From Massilia sp. (GTDB taxonomy: Bacteria > Pseudomonadota > Gammaproteobacteria > Burkholderiales > Burkholderiaceae_D), in assembly GCA_028291845.1 (NCBI GenBank), contig JAQGNM010000158.1:1-17325 (forward strand): DNA of 17,325 nucleotides, in the 5' to 3' direction. The position numbers and the translations under genes were made by a program. Positions 7,228 through 14,231 of this stretch are shown here, piece after piece (within the stretch, counting starts at the first letter, position 1; every line of letters begins with the position of its first letter). The notes under the pieces were generated by a model. It ran no database searches. It was not told the origin of the DNA and saw only the letters and a list, made by a program, of their open reading frames with translations.

Positions 7228-7974
7228 CTATCCCAGAAGCAAGAACACCGTGGGTTTTTTATGGAAATCAGGGGCTGTACCGGCGCTTAGCTGGCTCTTC
7301 CACTCTTTCGCGCTCAAGGTGCGTATCGTTTCGGTCGCCAGGGACAAGTCGGTTGCGACGCAGATCAAGGTGCCCGGCTGGCAAGCGCCGACCAGGGCTT
7401 CGAGCATGGCGGCATTGCGGTACGGGGTTTCGATCAGTAACTGGGTTTGGCGCTCCTTGATCGAACGTTGCTCCAGCTCCTTGATGCGCTTGATGCGGTG
7501 GGCGGCGTCGGTGGGCAGATAGCCGTTGAAGGCGAAACTCTGCCCGTTCAAGCCGCTCGCCATCACCGCCAGCAGCAGCGAGGACGGTCCCACCAGCGGC
7601 CGCACGGCAATGCCGTGCTGGTGCGCCAGCCGCACCAGATCGGCGCCCGGGTCGGCCACCGCCGGCACCCCGGCTTCCGACACCAGGCCGCAGTCGCGGC
7701 CCGCCAGCAGGGGCGCCAGCAGGGCGCTCAGCGCGCTTGGCGGGGTGTTCACGTTCAACTCGGCGATGTCGATTTCCTGCAGCGGCTTGTGCAGGGGATT
7801 GTCGATCGCAATCAATTTTAGAAAGGCGCGCGCGGTCTTGGCGTTTTCAGCGACAAAATAATCCAGGCGCGCAGTGAGGGCCTGGACCTGGCGTGGAATC
7901 ACGTGGTCGAGCGCGCCAGAGACGGCTTCGGTGGGGCCGAGGGTGTTGGGAATCAGGAACAGGGTGCCGGGCAT
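7228..7974 (-). CDS. Short RsmI-like SAM-dependent methyltransferase (tetrapyrrole methylase fold)
   Basis: The 248-residue protein belongs to the tetrapyrrole (corrin/porphyrin) methylase fold, closest in style to RsmI, which 2'-O-methylates C1402 of 16S rRNA. Matching segments are VSEAGVPAVADPG (RsmI: ISDAGTP..NDPG), VRPLVGPSSLLLAVMASGL (RsmI: VPLPGPCAAITALSAAGL) and FNGYLPTD. It differs from true RsmI: the N-terminus reads MPGTLFLIPNTLGPTEA rather than the GTLYVVPTPIGNL type, and at 248 residues it is about 40 shorter than E. coli RsmI, lacking the C-terminal part. It may therefore be a paralogue with another target; I give no gene symbol. ATG 7974 fits the fold's first strand but has only a weak ribosome site. 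It lies 60 bases after the maf-type gene on the same strand. Confidence 0.85.
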   Translation of the reverse strand: MPGTLFLIPNTLGPTEAVSGALDHVIPRQVQALTARLDYFVAENAKTARAFLKLIAIDNPLHKPLQEIDIAELNVNTPPSALSALLAPLLAGRDCGLVSEAGVPAVADPGADLVRLAHQHGIAVRPLVGPSSLLLAVMASGLNGQSFAFNGYLPTDAAHRIKRIKELEQRSIKERQTQLLIETPYRNAAMLEALVGACQPGTLICVATDLSLATETIRTLSAKEWKSQLSAGTAPDFHKKPTVFLLLG

Positions 7975-8034
7975 GAGTGTGGTCGATCAGGCAAACGAAT
8001 GAGTGCGCAGTATACAGAGATGCCTGGGGTGTGT

Positions 8035-8649
8035 TCAGGTCTTGAAAAAACGCACGCCGGCGCGGCGCAGCATGCTGGTCAGGGCGATCATCGGCAGCCC
8101 GGTCAGGGCGGTCGGGTCGCTGCTGTCGATGCGTTCGAGGATGGCGATGCCGAGCGCTTCGTTCTTGGCGCTGCCGGCGCAATCGTAAGGTTGCTCGATG
8201 CGCAAATAAGCGTCCAGCTCGGCGTCCGGCAGGTCGCGGAAGGTGACGGTGGTTTGCACATTCTCCAGCTGGCAAGCCGGCGCGGGATCGGCGATGCGGC
8301 CATCCCACAGGCACAGCGCCGTATGAAACACCACCTGGCGCCCGCGCATCAGTTGCAATTGCGCCAGTGCGTTGGCATGGTTGCCCGGCTTGCCGATCTG
8401 GGCGCCGTCCAGCGTGGCCACCTGGTCCGAGCCGATCACCAGGCTGCCCGGCTTGCGTTCGGCGATGGTGCGCGCTTTAAGGCGCGCCAGGCGCAGTGCG
8501 GTGGCCTGCGGCGCCTCGCCGGCCAGCGCGCTTTCGTCGATGTCGGGACTGACCGCGTCGAACGGCAGTTGCAGGCGCGCCAGCAATTCGCGGCGGTAGG
8601 GCGAACTCGATGCAAGAATCAGCATGGGCTGCGGTTTACTTGGTATCAT
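8035..8649 (-). CDS. Maf-family nucleotide pyrophosphatase, YceF type (7-methyl-GTP)
   Basis: Maf proteins hydrolyse non-canonical or modified nucleoside triphosphates to monophosphates. The 204-residue product has the entry motif LILASSSPYRRELL (10-23), the catalytic GSDQV (73-77), GKP (87-89) and CAGSAKNEALGIAILERI. SDQV, CAGS and DPTALTGLPMIAL match the YceF subgroup, which acts on 7-methyl-GTP in E. coli, rather than the dTTP/UTP group. Two starts are possible: ATG 8649 (used here) and ATG 8625, which removes eight residues and starts at MLILASSS; neither has a strong ribosome site. As in E. coli, this gene lies divergently next to yceD-rpmF-plsX-fab, which supports the YceF assignment. 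The leader upstream carries the 18-bp tandem repeats. Confidence 0.9.
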   Translation of the reverse strand: MIPSKPQPMLILASSSPYRRELLARLQLPFDAVSPDIDESALAGEAPQATALRLARLKARTIAERKPGSLVIGSDQVATLDGAQIGKPGNHANALAQLQLMRGRQVVFHTALCLWDGRIADPAPACQLENVQTTVTFRDLPDAELDAYLRIEQPYDCAGSAKNEALGIAILERIDSSDPTALTGLPMIALTSMLRRAGVRFFKT

Positions 8650-8702
8650 GGCGGACTTTACAAGGCGTGCCGATTGTTGGCGATGCGGGCAGGGTAGCGC
8701 AG

Positions 8703-8755
8703 CACCGGCAAGGCTGGCAACACCGGCAAGGCTGGCAACACCGGCAAAGCCGCTG
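8703..8755. repeat. 18-bp tandem repeat, two exact copies and a partial third
   Basis: Units at 8703-8720 and 8721-8738 are identical, and 8739-8755 is a degraded third copy that matches for its first nine bases and then drifts. They lie in the non-coding gap between divergent maf and yceD genes. If transcribed they would be in the maf leader, where the minus strand would encode GVASLA-like repeats, but no start with a ribosome site is linked to that frame. Two and a half copies without spacers excludes a CRISPR array. Confidence 0.85.
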
Positions 8756-8775
8756 TAAATAATGATGGCAAGTCT

Positions 8776-8805
8776 TTGACGACCGGACCAAAACCCTGCT
8801 ATCAT
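8776..8805 (+). promoter_or_regulatory. Sigma-70 promoter for yceD-rpmF-plsX-fab cluster
   Basis: TTGACG (8776-8781) and TATCAT (8800-8805) are each one base from the consensus hexamers and are separated by 18 bases. The expected start of transcription is near 8812, about 22 bases before the yceD ATG. This is the best sigma-70 promoter in the window. Confidence 0.75.
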
Positions 8806-8833
8806 CGCTGGTTTTCCGGGGAAATTTTCTCAT

Positions 8834-9340
8834 ATGAGCGCTTTTGTCATCGACGCCTTTGAATTTGGTCGAAGCAATGGCCACCGCGACGGCACGACGC
8901 CGGTCGCCCAGATGACCCGCTTGGTCAAGGATTGTGCCGACGACAGTGGCGACATCGCCTGGTCGGTGGACGGTTCCCTGACCAGCCATGACTACCCCGC
9001 GCTGACCGTGGCCGTGTCCGGCAGCGTACAGCTGGTGTGCCAGCGTTGCCTGAACCCGTTTGCGTATGAACTCGAATCCTCGACCATGCTGGTGCTGGGC
9101 AAGGACGACGAGGAAGCCGACCAGATCGAAGATATGCTCGACGACGAAAGCATCGACGTCATCGTCGGCAGCCGCACCAGCGACATTCGCGATCTGATCG
9201 AAGACGAGGCTTTGCTGGCCTTGCCGCAAGTACCGAAGCACGATGTCTGTCCGGACACGAAGTTGCTCGACGCCCTGAATGCCGACAAGCCGTCGCCATT
9301 TGCCGGCCTCAAGGACATCAAAACCGACTTACCGAATTAG
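8834..9340 (+). CDS. yceD: YceD/DUF177 family protein (23S rRNA accumulation)
   Basis: YceD (DUF177) proteins occur in bacteria and plant plastids and are needed for normal 23S rRNA accumulation; the mechanism is not settled. The 168-residue protein has the family CxxC in VCQRCLNPF (Cys69 and Cys72), a very acidic middle (about 90-125), the conserved IEDEALLALPQVPKH segment (122-136) and a further Cys at 139. ATG 8834 has a GGGGA purine run about 11 bases upstream, a rather long spacing. The gene stands first in the cluster, directly after the strong promoter and before rpmF, exactly as in E. coli and many proteobacteria. The 186-base gap to rpmF is unusually long for this pair and structured. 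Assignment rests on motifs and on the highly conserved neighbourhood. Confidence 0.93.
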   Translation: MSAFVIDAFEFGRSNGHRDGTTPVAQMTRLVKDCADDSGDIAWSVDGSLTSHDYPALTVAVSGSVQLVCQRCLNPFAYELESSTMLVLGKDDEEADQIEDMLDDESIDVIVGSRTSDIRDLIEDEALLALPQVPKHDVCPDTKLLDALNADKPSPFAGLKDIKTDLPN

Positions 9341-9371
9341 TAGTAGTAAAGAACGTGGCAAGCGCGTGTGT

Positions 9372-9489
9372 AATCGAGTATTGAGCAGTAGCAGTGTGTT
9401 TTATAAGCGTGAATTACAAGCGTTAACATGTCGGTGAAGAAATTTCTTTGCCGCTGGGATACTCGATTCGCAGTATTTGCAAATCGAAT
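9372..9489 (+). promoter_or_regulatory. Structured leader between yceD and rpmF with inverted repeats
   Basis: The 186 bases between yceD and rpmF hold no gene. A perfect 10-bp inverted repeat has its arms at 9372-9381 and 9459-9468. It is followed by the perfect palindrome ATTTGCAAAT (9475-9484), itself flanked by inverted 5-mers at 9466-9470 and 9485-9489. The region is much more AT-rich than its surroundings. It could be a regulatory RNA leader, an RNA-processing site or an operator next to the putative rpmF promoter. Confidence 0.5.
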
Positions 9490-9490
9490 G

Positions 9491-9499
9491 TGTTAGAAT
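9491..9499 (+). promoter_or_regulatory. Possible extended -10 promoter for rpmF
   Basis: TGTTAGAAT (9491-9499) reads as an extended -10 element, TGn followed by TAGAAT. No good -35 hexamer stands at the right distance. Transcription would begin near 9506, about 20 bases before the rpmF ATG. It could supply extra rpmF mRNA independent of yceD. Confidence 0.45.
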
Positions 9500-9526
9500 T
9501 TTAGAACTTATGTATTAGGAGTTATC

Positions 9527-9709
9527 ATGGCAGTTCAGCAGAATAAGAAATCCCCTTCGAAGCGCGGCATGCACCGTTCGCACGACTTCCTGGTCGCGCC
9601 ACAACTGGGCATCGAGCCAACCACCGGTGAAACGCATCTGCGTCACCACATCAGCCCTAACGGTTTCTACCGTGGCCGTAAAGTCCTCAAGACCAAAAAC
9701 GACGAGTAA
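9527..9709 (+). CDS. rpmF: 50S ribosomal protein L32
   Basis: L32 is a small protein of the large ribosomal subunit. The 60-residue product starts MAVQQNKKSPSKRGMHRSHD, the family signature, and continues to PTTGETHLRHHISPNGFYRGRKV, both characteristic of proteobacterial L32. It has no zinc-binding CxxC pairs, so it is the zinc-independent form. ATG 9527 has a clear AGGAG site with about six bases spacing. The gene sits between yceD and plsX as in E. coli, a linkage known to join ribosome and membrane-lipid synthesis. A probable terminator follows 25 bases after the stop, so part of the transcription may end here before the lipid genes. Confidence 0.98.
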   Translation: MAVQQNKKSPSKRGMHRSHDFLVAPQLGIEPTTGETHLRHHISPNGFYRGRKVLKTKNDE

Positions 9710-9733
9710 TCGACGTCGGTTTCGAGGCAACTG

Positions 9734-9777
9734 AAAGCGGTGCGACGTATGTTTCATAGTGCGTAGCGCCGCTTTTT
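9734..9777 (+). terminator. Possible intrinsic terminator after rpmF
   Basis: Arms 9734-9740 and 9769-9775 pair perfectly, and the 28-base interior can partly pair as well. A run of five T ends at 9777, part of it shared with the stem. The large interior makes it weaker than a classical terminator; it may only reduce readthrough into plsX. Confidence 0.45.
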
Positions 9778-9909
9778 CTCGTCTTCGGCTGCACTTATTG
9801 CACACCACCTTGATCTACGCTGACTCTGGCAGGCGCCCGCCCGCAGATCGCATCCTGCCGCCTGGCCCCTTGGCCGCCTGGTCCAACCGCCGCGGTACGC
9901 TCTGAACCA

Positions 9910-10998
9910 ATGACAATCACACTTTCGATCGACTGCATGGGCGGTGACCACGGCTGCGCCGTGACCATTCCCGCAGCCATCTCTTTTCTCAAGCAGCAGC
10001 CCGATGCTGCGCTGATCCTGGTCGGCATCGAAGCCGAAGTGCGCGCCGAACTCAAGCGCGCCAAAGCCGACACCGACTCCCGTATTACCATCCAGGCCGC
10101 CACCGAAGTGGTGGAAATGGACGACCCGATCGAAGTGGCGCTGCGCCGCAAGAAGGACTCGTCGATGCGGGTGGCCATCGAAACGGTCAAGTCGGGGCGC
10201 GCCCAGGCGGCCGTCTCGGCCGGCAACACCGGCGCCCTGATGGCGATTTCCCGCTACGTGCTGAAAACCATGGCCGGGGTCGACCGCCCCGCCATCTGCT
10301 CGATCCTGCCGATCCAGAAGAACGGCCCGACCTACATGCTCGACCTCGGCGCCAACGTCGACTGCGAGCCGGAGCACCTGCACCAGTTCGCCGTGATGGG
10401 CTCGGTGCTGTTTTCCGCCATGGAGAAAGTGGCCAGGCCGACCATCGGCTTGCTCAACGTCGGCACCGAAGACATCAAGGGCAACGAAGTGGTCAAGGCG
10501 ACCGCCGAACTGTTAAAAGCCGACCATGCCGCCGGCGTGCTCAATTTTTACGGCAACGTCGAAGGCAACGATATTTTCAAGGGCACTACCAACGTCGTCG
10601 TCTGCGACGGCTTTGTCGGCAACGTCACCTTGAAGGCCGCCGAAGGCCTGGGCCGCTTCATGAAAGACGTGCTCACCACCGAATTCAAGCGCAATCCCAT
10701 CACCATGCTGGGCGCGCTGATCGCCAAGGGTGCGTTGAATCGCATCGGCGACCGCTTCAATCCGTCCCGCTACAATGGCGCCAGCCTGCTCGGTTTGCGC
10801 GGCCTCGTGTTCAAGAGCCACGGCAGCGCCGATGCTTACTCTTTCGAGTGGGCGCTCAAACGGGCTTATGATGCGGCGGCCTACAATGTGCAGGAGCAGT
10901 TGTCGACGATGATCGCCGGCCTGATGCCAAGCGCGAGCGACGGCGCCAGGACCCGGCCGGTCGGCGCGGTTCCGATTGCGCCGGATTCCCCCCTCTAA
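9910..10998 (+). CDS. plsX: Phosphate acyltransferase PlsX
   Basis: PlsX converts acyl-ACP and phosphate to acyl-phosphate, the acyl donor for PlsY in the first step of phospholipid synthesis. It is a peripheral protein on the inner face of the membrane. The 362-residue product opens with LSIDCMGGDHG, the family signature, and contains SAGNTGALMA, GTEDIKGN and CDGFVGNVTLK, all conserved in PlsX. Length is normal (E. coli about 356). ATG 9910 gives the usual N-terminus, but I see no convincing ribosome site before it; the 200 bases upstream are non-coding and GC-rich. The residues after about 345 are variable and without known motif. fabH starts 22 bases after the stop, so the two are co-transcribed. 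Confidence 0.97.
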   Translation: MTITLSIDCMGGDHGCAVTIPAAISFLKQQPDAALILVGIEAEVRAELKRAKADTDSRITIQAATEVVEMDDPIEVALRRKKDSSMRVAIETVKSGRAQAAVSAGNTGALMAISRYVLKTMAGVDRPAICSILPIQKNGPTYMLDLGANVDCEPEHLHQFAVMGSVLFSAMEKVARPTIGLLNVGTEDIKGNEVVKATAELLKADHAAGVLNFYGNVEGNDIFKGTTNVVVCDGFVGNVTLKAAEGLGRFMKDVLTTEFKRNPITMLGALIAKGALNRIGDRFNPSRYNGASLLGLRGLVFKSHGSADAYSFEWALKRAYDAAAYNVQEQLSTMIAGLMPSASDGARTRPVGAVPIAPDSPL

Positions 10999-11020
10999 AA
11001 AAATAACGGATGGCCTGCAA

Positions 11021-12007
11021 ATGACTTTGTACAGCAAGATTATCGGCACCGGCAGCTACCTGCCGCAAAAGCGTGTGACGAACCAGGATCTGACCGAACA
11101 ACTGGCCGCCAAGGGCATCGAAACTTCCGACGAGTGGATCGTTTCGCGCAGCGGCATTTCGGCGCGCCACTACGCGGCCGACGACGAGCTGTCGTCCGAC
11201 CTGGCGGTGCATGCGGCCAAACGGGCGCTGGAAATGGCGGGCTTGACGCCGCTCGATATCGACCTGGTGATCCTGGCCAGTTCCACCCCGGACTTTTACG
11301 GCAGCTTCCCCAGCACCGCCTGCGTGGTGCAGCGCAAGCTCGGTATGGGCAGCGGCAGCGCCGCCTTCGATGTGCAAGCCGTCTGCAGCGGCTTTGTCTA
11401 CGCCATGTCGGTGGCGGACGCCTTTATCAAGGCAGGCAGCAACAAGAACGTGCTGGTGATCGGCGCCGAAGTGTTTTCGCGCATCCTGAATTTCGAAGAC
11501 CGCACCACCTGCGTGCTGTTCGGCGACGGCGCCGGCGCGGTGGTGATGACGGCGTCGAACGAACCCGGCGTGCTGGCCACCAAGCTGCATGCCGACGGCA
11601 GCCACGCCGACATCCTGTCGGTGCCGGGCAACGTCGCCAACGGCGCCATCGCCGGCAGCGGCTTTCTGTACATGGACGGCCCGGCGGTGTACAAGCTGGC
11701 GGTGTCGGTGCTGGAGCAGGTCGCCACCGAGGCGCTCGAGCACGCCGGCATGGCCGCCGAACAGCTTGACTGGCTGGTGCCGCACCAGGCGAATATCCGC
11801 ATCATGAAGTCCACCGCGCGCAAGATGAAACTGCCGGAGAGCAAAATGGTCGTTACCGTCGATCAGCACGGCAACACCTCGGCCGCCTCGATTCCGCTGG
11901 CGCTCGACACAGCGGTGCGCGACGGCCGCATCAAGCCCGGTCATAATGTCTTGATGGAAGGCGTCGGCGGCGGCTTCACCTGGGGCGCGGTGCTGGTGCG
12001 CATGTAA
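11021..12007 (+). CDS. fabH: 3-oxoacyl-ACP synthase III (KAS III)
   Basis: FabH starts fatty acid synthesis by condensing acetyl-CoA with malonyl-ACP. The 328-residue product has the thiolase fold with the catalytic triad visible: Cys122 in VQAVCSGF, His255 in VPHQANIR and Asn285 in QHGNTSAAS. The N-terminal IIGTGSYLP and C-terminal GVGGGFTWGAVLVR are also typical. ATG 11021 is used because the protein then begins at the first strand; the frame is open further upstream but overlaps the end of plsX. A weak CGGA lies about 12 bases before it. The next gene, fabD, follows after 76 bases. Function is secure; substrate range (straight or branched primer) cannot be read from the sequence. Confidence 0.97.
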   Translation: MTLYSKIIGTGSYLPQKRVTNQDLTEQLAAKGIETSDEWIVSRSGISARHYAADDELSSDLAVHAAKRALEMAGLTPLDIDLVILASSTPDFYGSFPSTACVVQRKLGMGSGSAAFDVQAVCSGFVYAMSVADAFIKAGSNKNVLVIGAEVFSRILNFEDRTTCVLFGDGAGAVVMTASNEPGVLATKLHADGSHADILSVPGNVANGAIAGSGFLYMDGPAVYKLAVSVLEQVATEALEHAGMAAEQLDWLVPHQANIRIMKSTARKMKLPESKMVVTVDQHGNTSAASIPLALDTAVRDGRIKPGHNVLMEGVGGGFTWGAVLVRM

Positions 12008-12027
12008 TCGCGGTCCTTCAGCGCCTG

Positions 12028-12056
12028 TTTTTCTCGCTTTTGCGTCAACCTATACT
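12028..12056 (+). promoter_or_regulatory. Possible internal promoter before fabD
   Basis: TATACT (12051-12056) is a good -10 hexamer, and TTTTTC stands 17 bases upstream as a poor -35. It lies in the 76-base gap between fabH and fabD, a local AT-rich patch. It may give extra expression of fabD-fabG. Judged on pattern alone. Confidence 0.35.
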
Positions 12057-12083
12057 AATAACATTCTGGAGCACAGCGTTTCC

Positions 12084-13025
12084 ATGACTAAATTCGCATT
12101 TTTGTTTCCCGGCCAGGGCGCGCAAGCGGTCGGCATGTTAAATGGCTTCGCCGGCAATGCCGTGGTCGATCAAACCGTGGCCGAAGCCTCCGACGCCCTC
12201 GGTTTCGATTTGAAACGCATGATCGCCGAGGGTCCCAAGGAAGAGCTCGATCTCACCACCAACACCCAGCCGGTGATGCTGACCGCCGCGGTCGCGGTCT
12301 ACCGTGCCTGGATTGCCGCCGGCGGCCCGGCCCCAAGCATGGTCGCCGGTCACAGCCTTGGCGAATACTCGGCGCTGGTGGCAGCCGGTGTGATCGCGTT
12401 CAAGGATGCGGTGCCGCTGGTGCGCTTTCGCGCCGGCGCCATGCAGGACGCGGTGCCGGTCGGGCAGGGCGGCATGGCGGTGATTCTCGGCTTGCCGGCC
12501 GACGAGGTCGCCGCCGTGTGCCAGCAAGCGGCCTTCGACACGGCGCAGGTGGCCGAGCCGGTCAATTTCAACGAGCCGACCCAGATCGTGATTGCCGGCC
12601 ACAGCGCTGCCGTCGAACGCGCCTGCGAACTCGCCAAGGCCAAGGGCGCCAAGCGCGCCATGAAGCTGGCGGTATCGGCGCCGTTCCACTCGTCGCTGTT
12701 GCAGCCGGCATCGGACCGCCTGAAGGCCTACATGGCCGGCATCGAATTCAAGGCGCCGACTATCGACCTGGTCAACAATGTCGACGTCGCCGTGGTGCGC
12801 GATCCGGCCGTCATCAAGGATGCGCTGGTGCGCCAGGCCGCGCGCCCGGTGCGCTGGGTGGAGTCGATGCAGTTCATGGCCGGGCAGGGCATCGAACTGG
12901 TGATCGAGAGCGCGCCAAGCAAGGTGCTGATCGGCATGGCCAAGCGCATCGATTCGCGCCTGGCCGGTGAAGCGCTGGTCGACCAGGCTTCGCTCGAGCG
13001 CGTGCTAGCCGGCATGACCGCCTGA
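12084..13025 (+). CDS. fabD: Malonyl-CoA:ACP transacylase
   Basis: FabD moves malonyl from CoA to acyl carrier protein, supplying the extender unit for FabH and FabF. The 313-residue product shows FLFPGQGAQ (6-14), the nucleophile Ser91 in GHSLGEYS, Arg116 in VRFRAG and the catalytic His202 in SAPFHSSLL, all in the standard order. Length agrees with E. coli FabD (309). ATG 12084 is preceded by a GGAG with a long spacing of about 14 bases. fabG begins 33 bases after the stop. Identification is very secure. Confidence 0.97.
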   Translation: MTKFAFLFPGQGAQAVGMLNGFAGNAVVDQTVAEASDALGFDLKRMIAEGPKEELDLTTNTQPVMLTAAVAVYRAWIAAGGPAPSMVAGHSLGEYSALVAAGVIAFKDAVPLVRFRAGAMQDAVPVGQGGMAVILGLPADEVAAVCQQAAFDTAQVAEPVNFNEPTQIVIAGHSAAVERACELAKAKGAKRAMKLAVSAPFHSSLLQPASDRLKAYMAGIEFKAPTIDLVNNVDVAVVRDPAVIKDALVRQAARPVRWVESMQFMAGQGIELVIESAPSKVLIGMAKRIDSRLAGEALVDQASLERVLAGMTA

Positions 13026-13058
13026 GTTTGATCGACACTGCATTAATAAAGGAAGCAT

Positions 13059-13784
13059 ATGGATCTGGATAAACAAGTAGCGCTGGTCACCGGCGCCTCG
13101 CGCGGCATCGGCAAGGCCATCGCGCTCGAACTGGCGAAACAAGGCGCGCTGGTGGTCGGCACCGCCACCACCGACAGCGGCGCCGCCGCCATCAGCGAAT
13201 ACCTGAAGGAATTCGGCGGGCGCGGCGTGGTGTTGAACGTCACCGACGCCCAAGCGTGCGCTGCCGTGGTGGCCGACGCCGGCCAGGTGTCGATCCTGGT
13301 CAACAATGCCGGCATCACCAAAGATCAATTGGCCATGCGCATGAAAGACAGCGAGTGGGAAGACGTCATCGCCACCAACCTGAATGCCGTCGGCCGCCTG
13401 TCGCGCGCGGTGCTGCGCGGCATGATGAAGGCGAAACACGGGCGCATCATCAACATCACCTCGGTGGTGGCATCGTCCGGCAACCCCGGCCAGATGAATT
13501 ACGCCGCCGCCAAGGCCGGCGTGGAAGGCATGAGCCGCGCCCTGGCGCGCGAAATCGGCAGCCGCAACATCACTGTCAATTGCATCGCGCCAGGCTTCAT
13601 CGATACCGACATGACCAAGGCGCTGGGCGAAGAGCAGCACGCCGCCCTGCTCGGCCAGATTCCCCTCGGACGCCTGGGCAGCCCCGAGGACATCGCCCAT
13701 GCGGTGGCCTTCCTGGCCAGCCCGCAAGCGGCATATATCACTGGTTCCACCATGCACGTTAACGGCGGCATGTACATGAATTGA
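13059..13784 (+). CDS. fabG: 3-oxoacyl-ACP reductase
   Basis: FabG reduces 3-oxoacyl-ACP to 3-hydroxyacyl-ACP with NADPH, the first reductive step of each elongation cycle. The 241-residue short-chain dehydrogenase has the cofactor loop TGASRGIG (11-18), NNAG (82-85), the catalytic Ser135, Tyr148 and Lys152 (in YAAAK), and the C-terminal GSTMHVNGGMYM. ATG 13059 has an AAAGGAAG site about five bases upstream. It lies between fabD and acpP as in E. coli. A 178-base non-coding gap with a hairpin separates it from acpP, so acpP probably also has its own promoter. Confidence 0.97.
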   Translation: MDLDKQVALVTGASRGIGKAIALELAKQGALVVGTATTDSGAAAISEYLKEFGGRGVVLNVTDAQACAAVVADAGQVSILVNNAGITKDQLAMRMKDSEWEDVIATNLNAVGRLSRAVLRGMMKAKHGRIINITSVVASSGNPGQMNYAAAKAGVEGMSRALAREIGSRNITVNCIAPGFIDTDMTKALGEEQHAALLGQIPLGRLGSPEDIAHAVAFLASPQAAYITGSTMHVNGGMYMN

Positions 13785-13863
13785 TGCAGAATTGCCAAAA
13801 CTGGGGCAAAATTGAAGCGCAGGCGCGTCTCAGTTGAAGGAAATTCTCATCTTTTAGCAGTGG

Positions 13864-13893
13864 TTTCGGCAGAGTTCGTAGCACTCGCCGAAA
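13864..13893 (+). terminator. Stem-loop between fabG and acpP (terminator or processing hairpin)
   Basis: Arms 13864-13870 and 13887-13893 pair perfectly, and the stem continues as GAGT (13872-13875) with ACTC (13883-13886) after one bulged A. The loop is seven bases. The bases after it contain only a short T-run, so it is a weak terminator candidate; a role as attenuator or mRNA processing site before acpP is equally possible. Confidence 0.45.
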
Positions 13894-13915
13894 ATCATTT
13901 ATCGCCGCGCAAACC

Positions 13916-13924
13916 TGATAAAAT
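13916..13924 (+). promoter_or_regulatory. Extended -10 promoter for acpP
   Basis: TGATAAAAT (13916-13924) is an extended -10 element, with a -10 hexamer (TAAAAT) one base from consensus. No strong -35 is seen. Transcription would begin near 13931, about 32 bases before the acpP ATG. A dedicated promoter would fit the very high demand for acyl carrier protein. Confidence 0.55.
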
Positions 13925-13962
13925 GCGCGCACTTTCCGTAACAACTAATTGGAGTCAATAAC

Positions 13963-14205
13963 ATGTCGGATATCGAACAACGCGTTAAAAAAATCGTCGC
14001 TGAGCAACTGGGTGTTGCTGAAGCCGACATCAAAATCGATTCGTCGTTCGTCGACGACCTGGGCGCCGATTCGCTCGACACGGTCGAACTGGTGATGGCC
14101 CTGGAAGATGAATTCGAAATGGAAATCCCTGACGAGCAAGCGGAAAAAATCACTACCGTGAAGCAAGCCATCGACTACGCCACCGCGCACGTCAAGGCCG
14201 CCTAA
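13963..14205 (+). CDS. acpP: Acyl carrier protein
   Basis: AcpP carries the growing acyl chain on a 4'-phosphopantetheine arm and serves every enzyme of the fab cluster. The 80-residue acidic protein has the attachment site Ser37 in GADSLDTVELVMALEDEF, with the typical N-terminus MSDIEQRVKKIVAEQLGV and C-terminus of helix type. Length agrees with E. coli (78). ATG 13963 has a TTGGAGT site about eight bases upstream. fabF follows after 26 bases and is most likely co-transcribed. Codon choice is more AT-rich near the start (AAA, GTT), as expected for a highly expressed gene. Confidence 0.98.
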   Translation: MSDIEQRVKKIVAEQLGVAEADIKIDSSFVDDLGADSLDTVELVMALEDEFEMEIPDEQAEKITTVKQAIDYATAHVKAA

Positions 14206-14231
14206 GAAGTCGTCAGCATCAGGAGAATCGA

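Noticed and set aside
8703..8755. Repeats read as a possible CRISPR or IS end
   Set aside because: The units are head-to-tail without spacers, too few, and no cas or transposase gene is near.
8625..8805. Longer Maf protein beginning at 8805
   Set aside because: The extra N-terminal residues would translate the tandem repeats and part of the yceD promoter; family members start just before LILASSSP.
10856..11944. 362-codon open frame on the minus strand opposite fabH
   Set aside because: Composition typical of an antisense frame; fabH has all three catalytic residues on the other strand.
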